The notes: a model not told the origin generated them from the sequence alone. 64,000 nucleotides of DNA from Haemaphysalis longicornis (GCA_013339765.2 CM023452.1:154794806-154858805), one strand, 5' to 3'; counted from the first letter of the stretch, positions 30,652 to 42,298 are shown. A program made the numbers and translations.

Positions 30652-32045
30652 TCGCAAAACCCACAAGGCCGCACTGGGGCTTCTGAACTGCACCAGCACG
30701 GCCAGGCTTCTCGAGCTGGGGGTCAACAACACCCTCGAAGAGATTGCAGAAGCTCAACGAACCGCGCAACTAGAACGCCTCTCGACGACCAGAACGGGCA
30801 GGAGCATCCTCACCCGGCTGGGCTTCGCAGGGGCAACAACACCACCCCAGCAGCAAGAAGCCGGAGTCTTACCGGCGGAAACCCTACAAAGGCTCAAGAT
30901 AACACCGCTCCCACGGAATGTCAATCCCGACAACAACCCGGGGAGACGTGCCGCAAGAGCCAAGACCCTTACAGACACGTACGCGAACGACACCGGCGCC
31001 CTCTTCGTGGACGCGGCCAAGTACGCAGACAAAAAAGACACTTACGTGGCAGTGGTGGTCAAAGCCACGACCGGTGAAGTATACAGTGCCTGCAGCATCC
31101 GGGCACCGTCGGCATGCCAAGCAGAGGAAGTGGCCATTGCGCTTGCCCTCACGGACCGTCGGTGCTCGACGATACTGAGCGACTCCCGCTCGGCAATCAA
31201 GAACTACGCCCGCAACTCAGTATGTGCCAGTGCAGTGCGCGTGGTACATTGCAGTGCAGTGAACGACTCGGTGCCGGCCACCCATCTGAGGTGGTTCCCG
31301 GCGCATACAATAACTACAGGCAGCGGCAGCAGCAGCCATCCCAACCGCAACGAGACGGCGGACGCCGCCGCGCGAGTACTTACCAACCGCGCGGCCGCCC
31401 CCACCGCCCTCGCCTCGGCGGAAGGTGCGGACTGTGAAGACTGTGATATGTGCACTGATGACGACGACGAAACGGACCCACTACTCGGGTATGCGGAGGT
31501 GCTGGGCTGGTACCGGTACGGTCGCCGAACCATGCCCCCGCCCCATCCGGGACTGACACGCGAAAAAGGCGGTGTTATACAGACAACTTCAAACTAGATC
31601 CGTGCTCACGCCGGCGCTTGCGCGTTACGTGTGCCCGGAGGTGTTCGAAAGTGAAGTGTGCAGTGTGTGCAAAAGGGCTAAGCAACTTTGACCCACATCT
31701 CTGGGACTGTGACCTACATCCGGAAGAAGCGGTCGCCTCTCCCGGGCGACTGCCGGAAGACATAGCTCGTGCAGTGTTATCGGAGGACTTGACAGAACAA
31801 TTGCAGGCCGTCCAGCGGCTCGAGGTGGCTCTTGCCCGACAAACGCGTGGGGCTGAGCCGGCTGGAGACCGGGGGTATAAACCCCACAGGTCGACAGCGG
31901 GCCGGCCTAGCGGGAGTCGGGGAGGCAACACCCCGAAGACGCCTTAACTACGTCGGGTGGCGGGCGACCCTGCGTGGTCCTCCCCGCTACCTCCGCCGGA
32001 CATTCTCAATAAAGTTTACTTCTCTCTCTCTCTATCTCTCTCTCG
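30652..32045 (+). mobile_element. R1/I-type LINE, 5'-truncated, inserted into LINE A ORF1
   Basis: Plus strand: RT thumb (HKAALGLLNCTSTARLLELG), RNase H, a terminal zinc-finger region, AATAAA at 32008-32013 and a CT-rich tail to 32044. It sits between two parts of LINE A ORF1 in the opposite orientation. The tail type (AATAAAGTTTACT then TCTC) is the same as in the LINE at 13548-15160. No long target duplication is evident; TCG is shared at the junctions at most. Confidence 0.75.
30980..31597 (+). CDS. LINE RNase H domain, largely intact
   Basis: The open frame 31007-31597 (196 residues) extends a frame open from about 30920. The four acidic positions are D in ALFVDAAKY, E in QAEEVAIALAL, D in TILSDSRSAI and D in NETADAAAR, with RWFPAHT before the last. 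A downstream plus-strand frame (31618-31947) has a CAVCAKGLSNFDPHLWDC finger-like segment. All catalytic residues are present, but the element lacks a complete RT and endonuclease. Confidence 0.75.
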   Translation, partial: YANDTGALFVDAAKYADKKDTYVAVVVKATTGEVYSACSIRAPSACQAEEVAIALALTDRRCSTILSDSRSAIKNYARNSVCASAVRVVHCSAVNDSVPATHLRWFPAHTITTGSGSSSHPNRNETADAAARVLTNRAAAPTALASAEGADCEDCDMCTDDDDETDPLLGYAEVLGWYRYGRRTMPPPHPGLTREKGGVIQTTSN

Positions 32046-32600
32046 GCCACGACAAGAGTTTGTCCCATGCCCGAACCGCTGGCTCTTAAAACCCCGCCGC
32101 GGGTTCGGGATGTAGGAACAGATTGAGCACCGGATAAAACCTGCATTTATATGTTGTGGAAGTACTGCGCTGTCAAAGGTCAAGAAGATGTGCTTGGTGG
32201 GAATGTCCTTGTCGTCTCTGCAGATGGTGATGCGTCTCACGGCAGAGACGCCCTGATCCTTCAAGCCCGCAAGGAGATCCGCATCCGTTTCGTTCAGAAG
32301 ATCTGTCCCGGATATCACACCCTGCGAGCTGTTGAGGCTCCGATGGGGTGTGACCCTGATGTCTAGATCAGCCAGTCTAGTCTGAGCTAGAAGCTTTGTG
32401 GAATGCTGCTTGTCAGTTACCTCAATGAGGAGTTCACCAGACCTTTGTCTTTTGGCCTTATACGATTTCCCTATTATGGCTTCAAAATATTTTGCGATCA
32501 AGAAGACTGACTGAGATGCAAGAGGGTGGGATGGACTGAGGGACTCCATGACAAAAAAACGAGAGTAATGATCCGGTTCAGGAAATGTTAAAGATGGCAA
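32020..32600 (-). pseudogene. LINE A ORF1, N-terminal part to first zinc knuckle
   Basis: ORF1 proteins bind the element's RNA in cytoplasmic particles. This frame starts at an ATG (32600) reading MPSLTFPEPDHYSRFF, runs about 180 residues and reaches a gag-like knuckle region, FIRCSICSYIPNPRRGFKSQ then RFGHGTNSC (one Cys changed to Gly). It is cut by the plus-strand LINE at about 32045; the next knuckles are found beyond that insertion at 30575-30650. The last residues of the frame (RERDREREK) come from the CT tail of the intruding LINE. Confidence 0.7.
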
Positions 32601-33315
32601 TGGAGGAAAAGATACTTCGGTGCTGGGCCCCTTTTCAGGGACCGATCACTTTTTTTTTTTTGGGGGGGGGGGGATGAAAATACCATATGGCATAGTATAA
32701 AAGCGGGGAGACGGGGGTACTTATCGTCAGCCTTACCCTGATAGCTGAAGAGGTCTCGGAGCTCCCTGCCTGGTAAGCCTATCCGCCGGAGCTTGACCTG
32801 GGCTCCAACGGCCACCGTTTGAGGTTTCTACCCTTCACCTTAAAACTCCTAGCCACGGTAGATTACAGCGTGAGTATGGGGACTCGGGGTCCGCGGTGTT
32901 GCCAATACCGTCACCAAGATTACTCAAGGTGCCCCGGGGCGTTCGGGCCACCATAGAGTTTCCAACTAATATATACTAGAGGGAAATCTGGCGACACTGT
33001 CTAGGGGAGGAGCGCTTCAGCGAGCGTGCAGTCATGTACCGGGCAGGCACGTTCCACTTGTCCTTGGCATGGCTCATGAACAGGCTCAAAAGTGGGCTAT
33101 GGCTGCAAAAAAGCAACAACATTACTGTAGAGGGGGATCAAGTTTGTTTTGTTATTATAAAATTGAACCTCCAAAAATATTAATTTTCCAGTGATTATGC
33201 AAAAGCTTTATGCACGATGAACAAGAAAAAGATGTTACCCTTGTTTGTTGATTTTGGCTTCAAGACAACATGCAACGGCCCACGACTGCAGCGACAGATT
33301 TCCCTCTGGTATATA

Positions 33316-34619
33316 CAGTAATCCGTCGTTATAACAAAGTCAGCGGGACGGCGAAAAGTTTTGTTATCAGTGGTATGTCGATATAAGCGACAAATCGAGA
33401 AAAACTAAAAAGGTGATCTTTAATTGCGCCACAACTGCGACGAACCAAAACACAATGTATTTAGTGAAGCACAATTTTTGTTAAGGTGAAAAATGGCGGT
33501 GAGGTTTGGCTGTTTAATGTTCTTGCCGGGCGCGAACAAGCCCTCCTCTAATTTGACCAAGCGCTGCATGAAGCTGTGGTTCCCGCCCATGCATTCAACT
33601 TTATTTCAAAGCACGCGTAGGAACTCACGCGCCTGCACCATAGTTGCCACTTCACATGGCTCTCGTTCTCGTCGGGGCCACCAAGTGTAAATTATCTCCG
33701 CATCCGTCGCTGGTGCGACCACGGGAGCTGCAGCGTCTGCCAACGCAAACGTCTCGAAGTCACCTTCTACCTCTTGGCCAGCAATTTTATGAACAGCCTC
33801 GTGTAGATCGCTGCCAGTCCGGCCATCGTCAGGCTGGTCATCGTCAGGGTCGCTGACAACTGTGCTAAAAAAGCCGGCGTGCGCAAAGCAGGTGACGATC
33901 TTTGAAGGTGCGAGTTTCTTCCATGAAAAGTTGAGAAAATGGATTGCACTGAGCAAATCAATGTTGTACCTCTTACTGGCGTCATACGTTGTGTTCATGC
34001 GCTGCATAAGAGCCTTGTGGTACATCTTCCGGGTGGTTTTAATGATACCCTGACCCATAGTTTGCAGTAAAGCGAGCTCCCTGAGGTTGTCGATCTTCCA
34101 GTGGATGGAACAATTGTTAATTAGGGAAAGCAATTGCCGATTCTCCGCGTCACTGGGAATTTTTTCCTGCCGATGTGTGAAGCCTTGAAGCTTGCAAAAC
34201 AAGAGTTTTTCGGCGCCGCGTTGTCGACGGTACTGCTACTTCAATGGTTTGAGTACAGTGTTCACACAACGTAGCGTGCACGCCATTGGCCAATGTCTAG
34301 GAACAGAATTCAGTTCCCATACCACGGATTTGGGTCGTTTGTTTATAGTCAGATAGCGCTAATCGAGTATGCGTGGCTTGAGAAAACCACCGGGGAGACA
34401 CCAGCTTGCGTTGACTCGCCATGATGACAGCCTGACTCGCCGTTAGGTCGCCGCTGCTCGGCGACGCCTCCGCTTTTCACTTCACTCTAAGCGGGTCAAC
34501 CTGTTAGCGCGCTTCGAGTAATGCGGCCAAAAATGCGTGCGTTTGGGTTGGGACCAGAATAAATTTCGAATAAAGCGATATTTCGAGTAAAGCGGTTTCG
34601 TTATAACGATGGGTTACTG
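33316..34619 (-). mobile_element. Internally deleted Tigger/pogo DNA transposon
   Basis: 1304 bp between inverted termini CAGTAATCCGTCGTTATAAC (33316-33335) and its inverted partner GTTATAACGATGGGTTACTG (34600-34619), flanked by TA duplications (33314-33315, 34620-34621). It carries the C-terminal half of a transposase on the minus strand. The N-terminal DNA-binding domain and most of the DDE domain are missing, so a deletion lies around 34203. It probably moved using transposase from an intact copy. Confidence 0.8.
33606..34202 (-). pseudogene. Tigger transposase C-terminal part
   Basis: 198 residues. TMGQGIIKTTRKMYHKALMQ (near residues 48-67) corresponds to the conserved PLDQGVI/SLKxxYR segment containing the third catalytic acid region of Tigger proteins (here MGQ in place of LDQ). 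It is followed by DLLSAIHFLNFSWKKLAPSK and the NCFRHAGF-like TCFAHAGFF. The acidic C-terminal tail is typical. Fragment only. Confidence 0.75.
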
Positions 34620-34645
34620 TATATTAATATGAAACTCTATGGCTA

Positions 34646-35355
34646 CCACCGACTGGGCATAGAACAAACTTCACCGCGCAGGCCCGGCACCTGCTGAAAA
34701 CGCGTGTCCTTTAATTCCTATCCGACGTTTATCATAGTCCTCCTTCCTAAACATCTGTTACCATTTAGAATCTTGCTGCGTCAGTCGTAGCTTCCGGGTG
34801 TCAGCGGTGACGTATTTCCGTGGACGCCTGATGTGCACGGCTGATAGCGGACGGCTTGGAGCCATGACGAAATCGAAAAATGAGCCCAATAACACTATCG
34901 CGTTAATAAATAAAGAAAAATCACTGGTGATTAGTGCGTTCACTAATGCGAAATTTGTGCGCAGCGGGAACAAATTTATCGGTCACGACGCATATATGAT
35001 ACGTCTCAGGATGTTATCGCGAGATCCGCGAAAGCACTGCTGCGCGCGATACTCTCTTGCTATCTCGCCCCGCGTCATCGGCGAGCATGTTGTTGAAAAT
35101 AGTGTTTGAACCCCCCGCGCAAATGTCAGGTGGTTCGGATCTTCTAGCACACTCTAGCAGCGTCTGACGAAACTGAGAGGGAGGAAGTGAGAGATGACGC
35201 CATAACTGCACATGCTGCCCTCTATCTCACACTTTCGTCTCGTGCGGGCTCAGCGTACTGCCCCCTTCGCAAATTTTCGCCACACTTTCCTCCACCGTTT
35301 TCTTTGTGTCTTCGCTGATTCGGTTAGAACGGCGCCGCCAAACCCCAGCGGAGGA
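34646..35355. other. No recognised gene; unassigned plus frame at 34798-35109
   Basis: A 103-residue plus frame (MTKSKNEPNNTIALINKEKS inside it) shows no family match. CpG-rich stretches near 35000-35350. The role is unknown; a chance frame is possible. Confidence 0.3.
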
Positions 35356-35575
35356 CAACCGGTGGGCAATTAGGGTAGAAGAGTGGATACCAAGAGATGG
35401 GTCTAGATTAAGGGAAGGTCATTTACCCGATGGAGGGATGAAATAAAGAGATTCGGGGGTATACAGCGGACCCGAGCAGCGCACGACAGGAGCAGTTGGA
35501 GGTCAATGGGAGAGGCTTTCGTGCTCAAGTGGACCTGAGCAGGGTGGTGGTGATAATGATGATGATATTGTCTTT
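35356..35575 (+). mobile_element. RTE-type LINE 3' end fragment 4
   Basis: Starts with GGGCAATTAGGGTAGAAGAG, runs through GAGGGATGAAATAAAGAGAT and the AAGTGGACCTGAGCAGG block, and ends in GATAATGATGATGATATTG. It aligns with 16325-16521 of copy 2. It stands about 180 bp before the 5' LTR of Gypsy A. Confidence 0.7.
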
Positions 35576-35752
35576 GGTCGAACATAGTTCCTCGCTACAG
35601 TATTTGAACTCGTGGCTTGGGGCTTCTTTTCTTCTGTGGCGGGGCGCTAGAACGTCTCATTTTATTGCAGGGCACGGAACGCTGCAGGTAAAAGACGTAC
35701 GTATGCGTGATCGGCAATTGTCTTTTTCTCCAGCTTGCCTTGCTGCTGCTTT

Positions 35753-35939
35753 TGTGCTGTGTGTTTATGCCGAGACGCAAGGGAAACCCGAGCCGGCGGC
35801 GCGCAGCCGGCGGCTCGGCCCGCCCGACGAAGGAATTGCGAGGGCGCGACCCGGGGAGGGGAACCGAAAATTAAACGCACTCTCAGACTGAACGCCAAAC
35901 GTGTCGGTTGTACTTTTCTCGCGCTCCCCGAACACTACA
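35753..35939 (+). repeat. 5' LTR of Gypsy A
   Basis: 187 bp, TG...CA. Differs from the 3' LTR (46312-46498) at roughly a dozen positions, more than the two LTRs of Gypsy B differ, consistent with A being the older host element. Confidence 0.8.
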
Positions 35940-36007
35940 TGGTGGCAGCGTACGTTCGAACCGGCTACGAAGGCACCGATAGAGGGGTCGCAAGCCCAGG
36001 AAGGAAA

Positions 36008-36800
36008 ATGGCTATGTCCGGTTTTCAATGCAAGCCTCCGGAGGAATTTGCTTTCGCAAGCCCTAGTGACTGGCCGAAATGGAAGCGGCGTTTTGAACGT
36101 TTTCGCATCGTGAGTGGCCTCGCCTCGAAATGCGCGGTGGAACAAGTATACGCATTGGTCTTCTTTATGGGCGATAAGGCAGAAGATATCCTTGCCTTAT
36201 TCAAGTTGACAGAGGCACAGAAGAACATCTACAACGATGTTTTGCAGGCGTTCGAGACCCACTTCGTAGTTCGAAGAAATGTCGTGTACGAAAAACCGAC
36301 AATCTTCTGAAGAGAACAGCGGGAAGGAGAAGGTGTCGAAGAGTTCGTCACTGAGATACACCGACTGGCCAAGTTGTGCACTTTCGGAGCACTGCATGAC
36401 GAGATGATCCGGGACCGGATAGTAGCGGGCATCAGGGACCGCAAGCTGTCTGAACGAATGCAGCTGGACGCGGAGCTGACCCTCGAAAAGGCCACCAACA
36501 TGGTGCGACAGTCCGAAGTCGTAAAAGAACAAGCTGCTACGCTCCACGGAGACAAGGAAGGAAACGCGGACAGAGTCGGCCAGACTCGTAAAATGACTGT
36601 ACCTCCAAGAAATCGAAAGGGGTCTGCAACACGAGACTAGAAGCCGCCTGAATCCGAAGCAAAGCAGTGTATGTTCTGTGGCTACTCGCTGCACACTACA
36701 GGGAAGTGCCCCGTACAAAACGCGACGTGCAACAAGTGCCGCAAAAAGGGACATTTTTCCCGTGTCTGCAAAGAGGAGCATCAGTCCACAAGATCGTCGG
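36008..36800 (+). pseudogene. Gypsy A Gag with zinc knuckles
   Basis: Starts at MAMSGFQCKPPEEFAF (36008). It reads through a capsid-like region (SPSDWPKWKRRFERFRIVSG), a stop at 36308-36310, then the continuation to LAKLCTFGALHDEMIRDRIV, and two knuckle-like segments ending in CNKCRKKGHFSRVC (36729-36770). Gag would assemble particles and package RNA. Two stops disrupt it. Confidence 0.75.
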
Positions 36801-36839
36801 TAGCAACGATGCATTTCTCGGAGCCGTCTCATCCAGCTG

Positions 36840-38440
36840 CGACGACAAGTGGATGGCTACTGTGGACATCAATGGGTCGCCCGTCACCTTCAAAGTGGAC
36901 ACTGGAGCTGATGTGAATGTGATTCCCGTGAAAACGTACCGGAGATATTTCAGGGATCTTCATCTCCAGAAGCCAGACAAGGTTTTGAAGGGACCCAATG
37001 AGCGACAACATCCTGTTTCCGGCATGATAACGGCAGACAGGTCACACCGCGACACGTAGATGGAAGGAAGCATCTACGTTGTGGATGGTCTTCAGATGCC
37101 TTTCCTGTCAAAGAAAGCTAGTGAAGAACTAGGCATTGTAAAACGTCTTGATGAAGTCATCCTTCAGAAAAGCGAAGCTGTCAACCCATAGGGTGAGTTT
37201 CCCAAGCTGTTCTCCGGTCTTAGTAAAATTAAGCTCGCATACAAGATCAAGCTTAAAGAAGATGCTGTACCGTTAGCGTTGACCACTCCTCGAAAAGTTG
37301 CCATACCATTAATGTCGAAGGCCAAAGCAAAACTTCAAGAGATGGTTCAGCTTGATGTTATCGAGCCAGTTGAGGAGCCAACAGAATGGTGTTCTGGAAT
37401 GGTCATTGTTCAGAAACCTGACGGAGATGTACGCATATGCGTAGACCTGACTGAGCTAAACAAGTTTGTAGAGCGAGAAGTTCACCCTCTGTCTGTCAGT
37501 GAACATGTCCTTGCGCAACTTGCCGGAGCCCAGTACTTCTCCAAAGTCGACGCCAATTCAGGATTTTGGCAGTTTTAGCTTGCGGAAGAGTCTCGAAGCA
37601 TGACCACGTTCATAACGCCATTTGGCAGGTACCGGTTCAAGAGACTGCCTTTCGGAATCAGTTCAGCGCCTGAATTCTTCCAAAGGAAGATGTCACAGTT
37701 TTTGGATAACCTGGAAGGCGTCGTGTGTAACATGGATGATATCCTTATCTACGGCTGGACACAAGCAGAGCACAACGCCCGTCTCATAGCGGTTCTGGAA
37801 AGGTTACAGAAACATGGCGTCACGTTGAACCGTGAAAAGTGCGGGTTCAATGTTCAAAGGGTAAAGTTCTTGGGACACATTGTTGATAACAAAGCAATTC
37901 ATGCCGACCCGTCAAAAGTGCAGGCTATCATTGACATGAGACCCCCATCAAACACTCAGGAGCTGAGAAGGTTACTCGGAATGGCAAACGAATATGTCAG
38001 AAATAGCTCACCCCATGAACGCTCTTCTAAACGCGAAAAACGAGTGGGTATGTACCTCAGCCAAACGGAAAAGATTCGAACTGCTGAAAAAAATCTGTCT
38101 GAAAGTCCAGTTCTATCAGTATTCGACACAGAGAGCATGACTGTAGTTTCAGAAGATGCCTCATCGTTTGGGTTAGGTGCAGTTCTGCGACAGAAGCAGA
38201 AAGATGGAGTCTATCGACCTGTAGCGTACACATCCCGTAGCCTATCAGAGACAGAAAGGAGGTACGCTCAGATTGAGAAAGAAGGCCTTGCCATGACCTG
38301 GGCATGTGAGAAGTTTCAGGAGTATGTCACTGGCTTACAGTTTACCATTAAAACTGACCATAAGCCTTTAAATTTCCGATTTTATGTCAAAAATTTTGTC
38401 GGATATCACTCCCAGGCTACAAAGGCTAAAAATGCGCATG
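36840..38440 (+). pseudogene. Gypsy A protease, reverse transcriptase and RNase H
   Basis: Protease: FKVDTGADVNVIPV (36889-36930), with the catalytic DTG. RT: MVIVQKPDGDVRICVDL (37399-37449), FSKVDANSGFWQF with a stop where the next residue should be (37576-37578), then FGRYRFKRLPFGISSAPEFF and CNMDDILIYG (YxDD box as NMDD, 37726-37755). RNase H: VVSEDASSFGLGAVL (first acidic position shifted) and TDHKPL. About 60 bp appear deleted in the RT-RNase H linker near 37990. Confidence 0.75.
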
Positions 38441-38449
38441 ATGCTTTTT

Positions 38450-39015
38450 TTCCTATAAAATGACACATGTGCCAGGCAAGGACCTTGTTGCTGCTGACGC
38501 TCTGTCTCGACAGCCGCTACCTCACCGAGATAGCACTGAGCTTGAAGAAGAATTTGCATGCTACGTTAGAAGCGTAATCGCCAATCTTCCGTCAACTGAC
38601 AAGAGACTTGCGGAAATTCGACGAGAGCAAGCGGCAGATCCAATTTGCATCACGTTGAGCAGCTACTGCAATGATGGATGGCCAGACCGCAAAGAGCTCC
38701 CTTTCGAGTGTAAAGATTATTGGCCGCACAGGTCAGACATAGCTGTTCAAGATGGCCTTCTCATGAAAGGATCAAGGATTATAATTCCTGGGCCCATGCG
38801 CAAAAAAATACTCGCGAAGATACACCAGGGACATCAAGGAATTTTTAAAGTGTCAAGCAAGACCCCGAAGTCGGTATGGTGGCCGGGTGTATCGACAGAA
38901 ATCGAAGAGCTTGTTCGCCGATGTACACAGTGCGTTAATGAACATGGATACAAACATGAGCCGTTGATGCCATCTGATTTTCCCGATCGACATGGCAGAA
39001 AGTTGCCATGGACAT
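38450..39015 (+). pseudogene. Gypsy A integrase, N-terminal part
   Basis: Starts after the HVPGKDLVAADALSRQP boundary motif and contains the HHCC zinc-binding domain (KIHQGHQG, then CTQC, 38815-38940). It stops at the Gypsy B insertion exactly before the first catalytic Asp segment. The last residues (PWTL) are read into the foreign LTR. It continues at 43441. Confidence 0.75.
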
Positions 39016-39229
39016 TGTAGTAACCGGCATCCGGGCAAGCGTGGAAAACGTTGCTTTATTTCCCGAGGCGCGCACTGGCAGCCTCACAACTGAAGAACGC
39101 CGCCCCCCAAGCCGGGTGCGCCAATTTATACACAAAGCGTCGCTGCTGCGCACGCGCTGCTAGCCAACCGCTGCGCTGATAACACGATCGCAACACGACA
39201 CTCCCTCCCTGCACAATTCTAAAAACTAT

Positions 39230-40767
39230 CGTAGGTCAAACGGTCCGGTGGTCGTCGTTCCCTGTTGCTCCTCCGCAAAGGGACCGCTTCTTCATTGCTG
39301 GCCGACGGCGCTACCGTGGCACGTGTAGCCGGCTCGGCAAGGCGTTCCGTTGTAAGTGCAGCAGGGACCACGTCAGGTGCATGAGGCAGTTCGCATTCAG
39401 GGTGGTTGTCTGGATGATTGGTCGATTCAACGCGGGGATGGTCGCGGGTGGTCAGCGTGCACGAACCTCACTTTGTTTCCGACGCACACCAAATAGGTTG
39501 ACGGAGACTTGACACGCGTCACTCTGCCAAGCCACCATTTCACCACATCACCGCGCACAGAACGCACCAACACACTGTCCCCCCACAGCAAACACTCGGG
39601 GCCGACCTCTTCGCTTGTCAGCCAGAGTTTTCATTTTCTCCCCCCTTTACAACCATTTCATTTCGAGTGTCTGGCCGTAGCAACGACAACCTGGTCCGCA
39701 GTTTCCTTCGCAGGAATAATTCCGCGGGTGTCCTTCCCGTAAAAGTGTGAGGAGTTGTGCGGTAAGAAAAAAAAAATTTTTGTCTAGTCTGTGTTGAAGA
39801 GACCTCGTAGTCCCTTTTTTCAGAATCTTCTAGATTCTGTTTGAGTAGTGCTTTTTTGGTGGATTGCACCGCGCGCTCCGCAGCTCCGTTAGACTGCGGA
39901 TGATAGGGGGGTGTCAGTGTGTGCCTAACACCCATTCGATGAAAGAAAGTCTTCGAACTTTTGTGCACGAAACTGCGGACCATTGTCAGTTACCACTTCC
40001 AAAGGAAGTCCATGCGCAGCAAACCAAGATCGCACAACTTCAATCGTCTTCGCGGCAGTTTTTTACACCCCATAGGTTTAATTTCCAACCATTTGGAGTA
40101 GGAGTCTATGGCTAGCAGAAACATTTTTCCTTTTTCTTCTGCAAAATCAAGATGTACTCTTTCCCAGGGGTTTTTTGGCACACTTGCCATGGTGTCAAAG
40201 GTACAGGTTGAGCTTCAGGAAGGACAGACTGAAAAATTTTTGCACTTCCGCACAGTTTCTTCCAGGGGCGCTATCCATGCCTGGCCACCATAGCATTGAC
40301 CTTGCTACCGCTTTCATTTTGGTTACCCCCAAGTGCTGTGCGTGCAGCAACCCCAAGACAACACTGTGCAAGGACTGCGGCACAACTACGCGATTCAGCC
40401 ACACAATGCATCCGTTATCTACACTGAGTTCAAACCGGCGGGAACCAGAATGGCTTTAACTGCTCGGGTACAGTTTTTTTTTCCCGCCGTGCCATATCAT
40501 GTCACGAACGACACTCAACAGTTTGTCCTGTCCAGTTTCGCGCTCAATATCTTTCGCTGTCAGCGGCAACTCATTCAGTGGCGCAAAAAAAAAAATATCT
40601 TCACTGTGGTCGTCCGTGTCCGGCAGCGGCAAGCGAGACAACGCGTCCGCATGACTGATAGCCGACCCTGGCTTATGCTTTATCTTGTAGCGATAGTTCG
40701 CCAAAAAAGTGACCCAAACGATGCACTCTTGCAGTTGCAACAGCGCTGCCCTGCCGTTTAAGATCAA
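39230..40767 (-). CDS. Gypsy B RNase H end and integrase (frameshifted)
   Basis: Frames 40456-40767 (ISHADALSRLPLPDTDD boundary), 40195-40404 (LLHAQHLGVTKMKAVARSML zinc-domain remnant), 39990-40190 (ERVHLDFAEEKGKMFLLAID, first catalytic Asp; YSKWLEIKPM) and 39618-39983 (HTLTPPYHPQSNGAAERAVQ, catalytic Glu). Breaks fall at runs such as 40472-40480 (T), 40585-40594 (A) and 39769-39782. The remaining C-terminus runs toward the left LTR. Confidence 0.75.
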
Positions 40768-40794
40768 GCAGGGTTGTCAGGGGTTGGTGGTCCG

Positions 40795-41635
40795 TTAACA
40801 CGTTGAAATCTCCCCGTAAAGATACTTGTGAAATTTTTTCACCGCGAAAACTATGCTCAGGGCTTCTTTTTCTATTTGCGCATAGTTACGCTGGGGCGGG
40901 GACAACGACCGTGAAACAAAAACGATGGGTTTTTTATTCCCGTTTTCAACGTGCGATAACACAGCCCCTAGCCCGTATTCCGATGCGTCACACGTGATTT
41001 GCAGTGGCTTTTTTACATCGTAGAGCTGCAAGACGCTTTTGTCGGACAGCATTTTCTTGCAAGTTGCGAACGCCTCGTCGCACTTACGCGACCAATGCCA
41101 TCTGCTCTCCTTGCGGAGCAAGTCGTGCAGCGGTTCTAGAATCGTAGCCAAATTTGGCAGGAAAATTTCCATAGAAATTTACTAAGCCCAAAAAAGGGCC
41201 CTTTAGCTGCGTCACGCTAGTAGGTTTCGGCGCCTCTTTGATGGCCACGACCTTTTCGGCCGTAGGGTGCAAGCCATTTTTGTCAATGTCATGCCCCAAA
41301 TACGTTATGCGCTGCTGAAAGAGCCTACACTTCTTGGCATTTACTTTGATACCATGTTCACTCAGGCGCCTTAGCACCTCCTCCACTCTGTCGTAACACT
41401 GCTTGTAGTCTACTCCGGGTATGACAATGTCATCCAAGTAGCAGGCAGTGCCAGGCATACCTTGCAGGATTTGATCCATTACAGCTTGGAAAATTGCTGG
41501 AGCACACGCTACGCCATAAGGCAAGCGACGGAACCTAAAAAGGCCCATGTGAGTGTTTATGGTGAGCAATTCTTGTGCTTGCTCATCCAGTTCCAGCTGA
41601 AGGTACGCCTTCGACAGATCAATGACAGAAAACAC
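40795..41635 (-). CDS. Gypsy B reverse transcriptase and RNase H
   Basis: RT: MFSVIDLSKAYLQLELDEQA (catalytic D of motif A), FRRLPYGVACAPAIFQ, and ACYLDDIVIPG (YLDD box). After a frame break near 41180, RNase H: PLQITCDASEYGLGAVLSH, PIVFVSRSLS and the NYAQIEKEALSIVFAV segment with its Glu. Catalytic residues are present. The frame break lies beside an A/C run at 41189-41196. Confidence 0.8.
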
Positions 41636-41639
41636 GGGT

Positions 41640-42298
41640 TTCCCCCTTCAAGTGTGGCAAAAATATCCTCGGGCAGCGGAAGGGGTAATGATCGACTTCA
41701 ATTTCAGGATTTACTGTGATTTTGTAATCCCCACAGTGCCGAAGTTCTGTTCCGTCTTTCTTTTGGGAAAAATCACAAGAGGCGTCGCCCACTTGCTGTG
41801 CCTTACCCGATACACTACCCCCCCCTTTTTCGAGATTAGCGAAATCTTGCTCGACTCGCTCGCGCAAGGCGTATGGCACTGATCGCGCTTTGCAGAACAC
41901 TGGGCATGCGTTCTCTTTAAGTACAATGCTTGCTTTGAAACCCTTGATAGCACCAAAACCAGCATTAAATACATCACGGTACTTTTCAGTGAGGGGCGTT
42001 TCCCTTTCCAATGCCTGCACGGAAAAAACCTCACGCCGTTGAGTTTTATCTTTGAAAGCCAATTTCGGCCAAACAGCGTAAACCTTGCGCCTTCAGACTC
42101 TTTAGCAATCACCAGAGGCAATTTGAAACACTGTCCTTGATACTCAACTTTTACGTCGGCTACTCCAGCAACAGCGACAGGCGTACCGTTGTACGTCATT
42201 AATTTCACATCCTCTTGCGTGAAAATGGCATTAGGAAAGTGCCTCGCCCACTCTACTTCCGAAATAATCGACACGGCCGCACCCGTATCAATTTCCAT
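41640..42298 (-). CDS. Gypsy B protease and start of RT
   Basis: MEIDTGAAVSIISEVEWARH at 42298-42239 holds the aspartic protease DTG. FTLFGRNWLSKIKLNG ends the protease region. The frame then shifts near 42050 and continues with VFNAGFGAIKGFKASIVLKE toward the RT. Confidence 0.75.

Larger units (their letters stand above)
24020..32820 (-). mobile_element. I-type LINE A, near full length, split by two insertions
   Basis: On the minus strand the parts fall in LINE order: 5' region (about 32820-32605), ORF1 (32600-32050 and 30650-30000), endonuclease (29880-29480), linker and RT start (29276-28466), and RT core (24730-24026). Removing the two foreign blocks (30652-32045 and 24736-28462 with its duplicated target) leaves about 3.7 kb. 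RNase H and the 3' end are missing, so the copy is truncated downstream of the YxDD box. The RT resembles the I/Jockey group. It probably belongs to the same broad group as the copies at 2.3-5.2 kb, but the overlap is too small to prove it. Numerous frameshifts show it is dead. Confidence 0.75.
32947..34645. mobile_element. MITE with about 50-bp inverted repeats, split by a Tigger element
   Basis: CATAGAGTTTCCAACTAATA (32954 onward), continuing to GAGGGAAATCTGGCGAC at about 33000, recurs inverted as GTCG...AGATTTCCCTCTGGTATA (about 33287-33313) plus TTAATATGAAACTCTATGG (34624-34642) on the far side of the Tigger insertion. Without Tigger it would be about 390 bp with no ORF. TA-rich ends suit Tigger, which targets TA. 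Confidence 0.65.
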
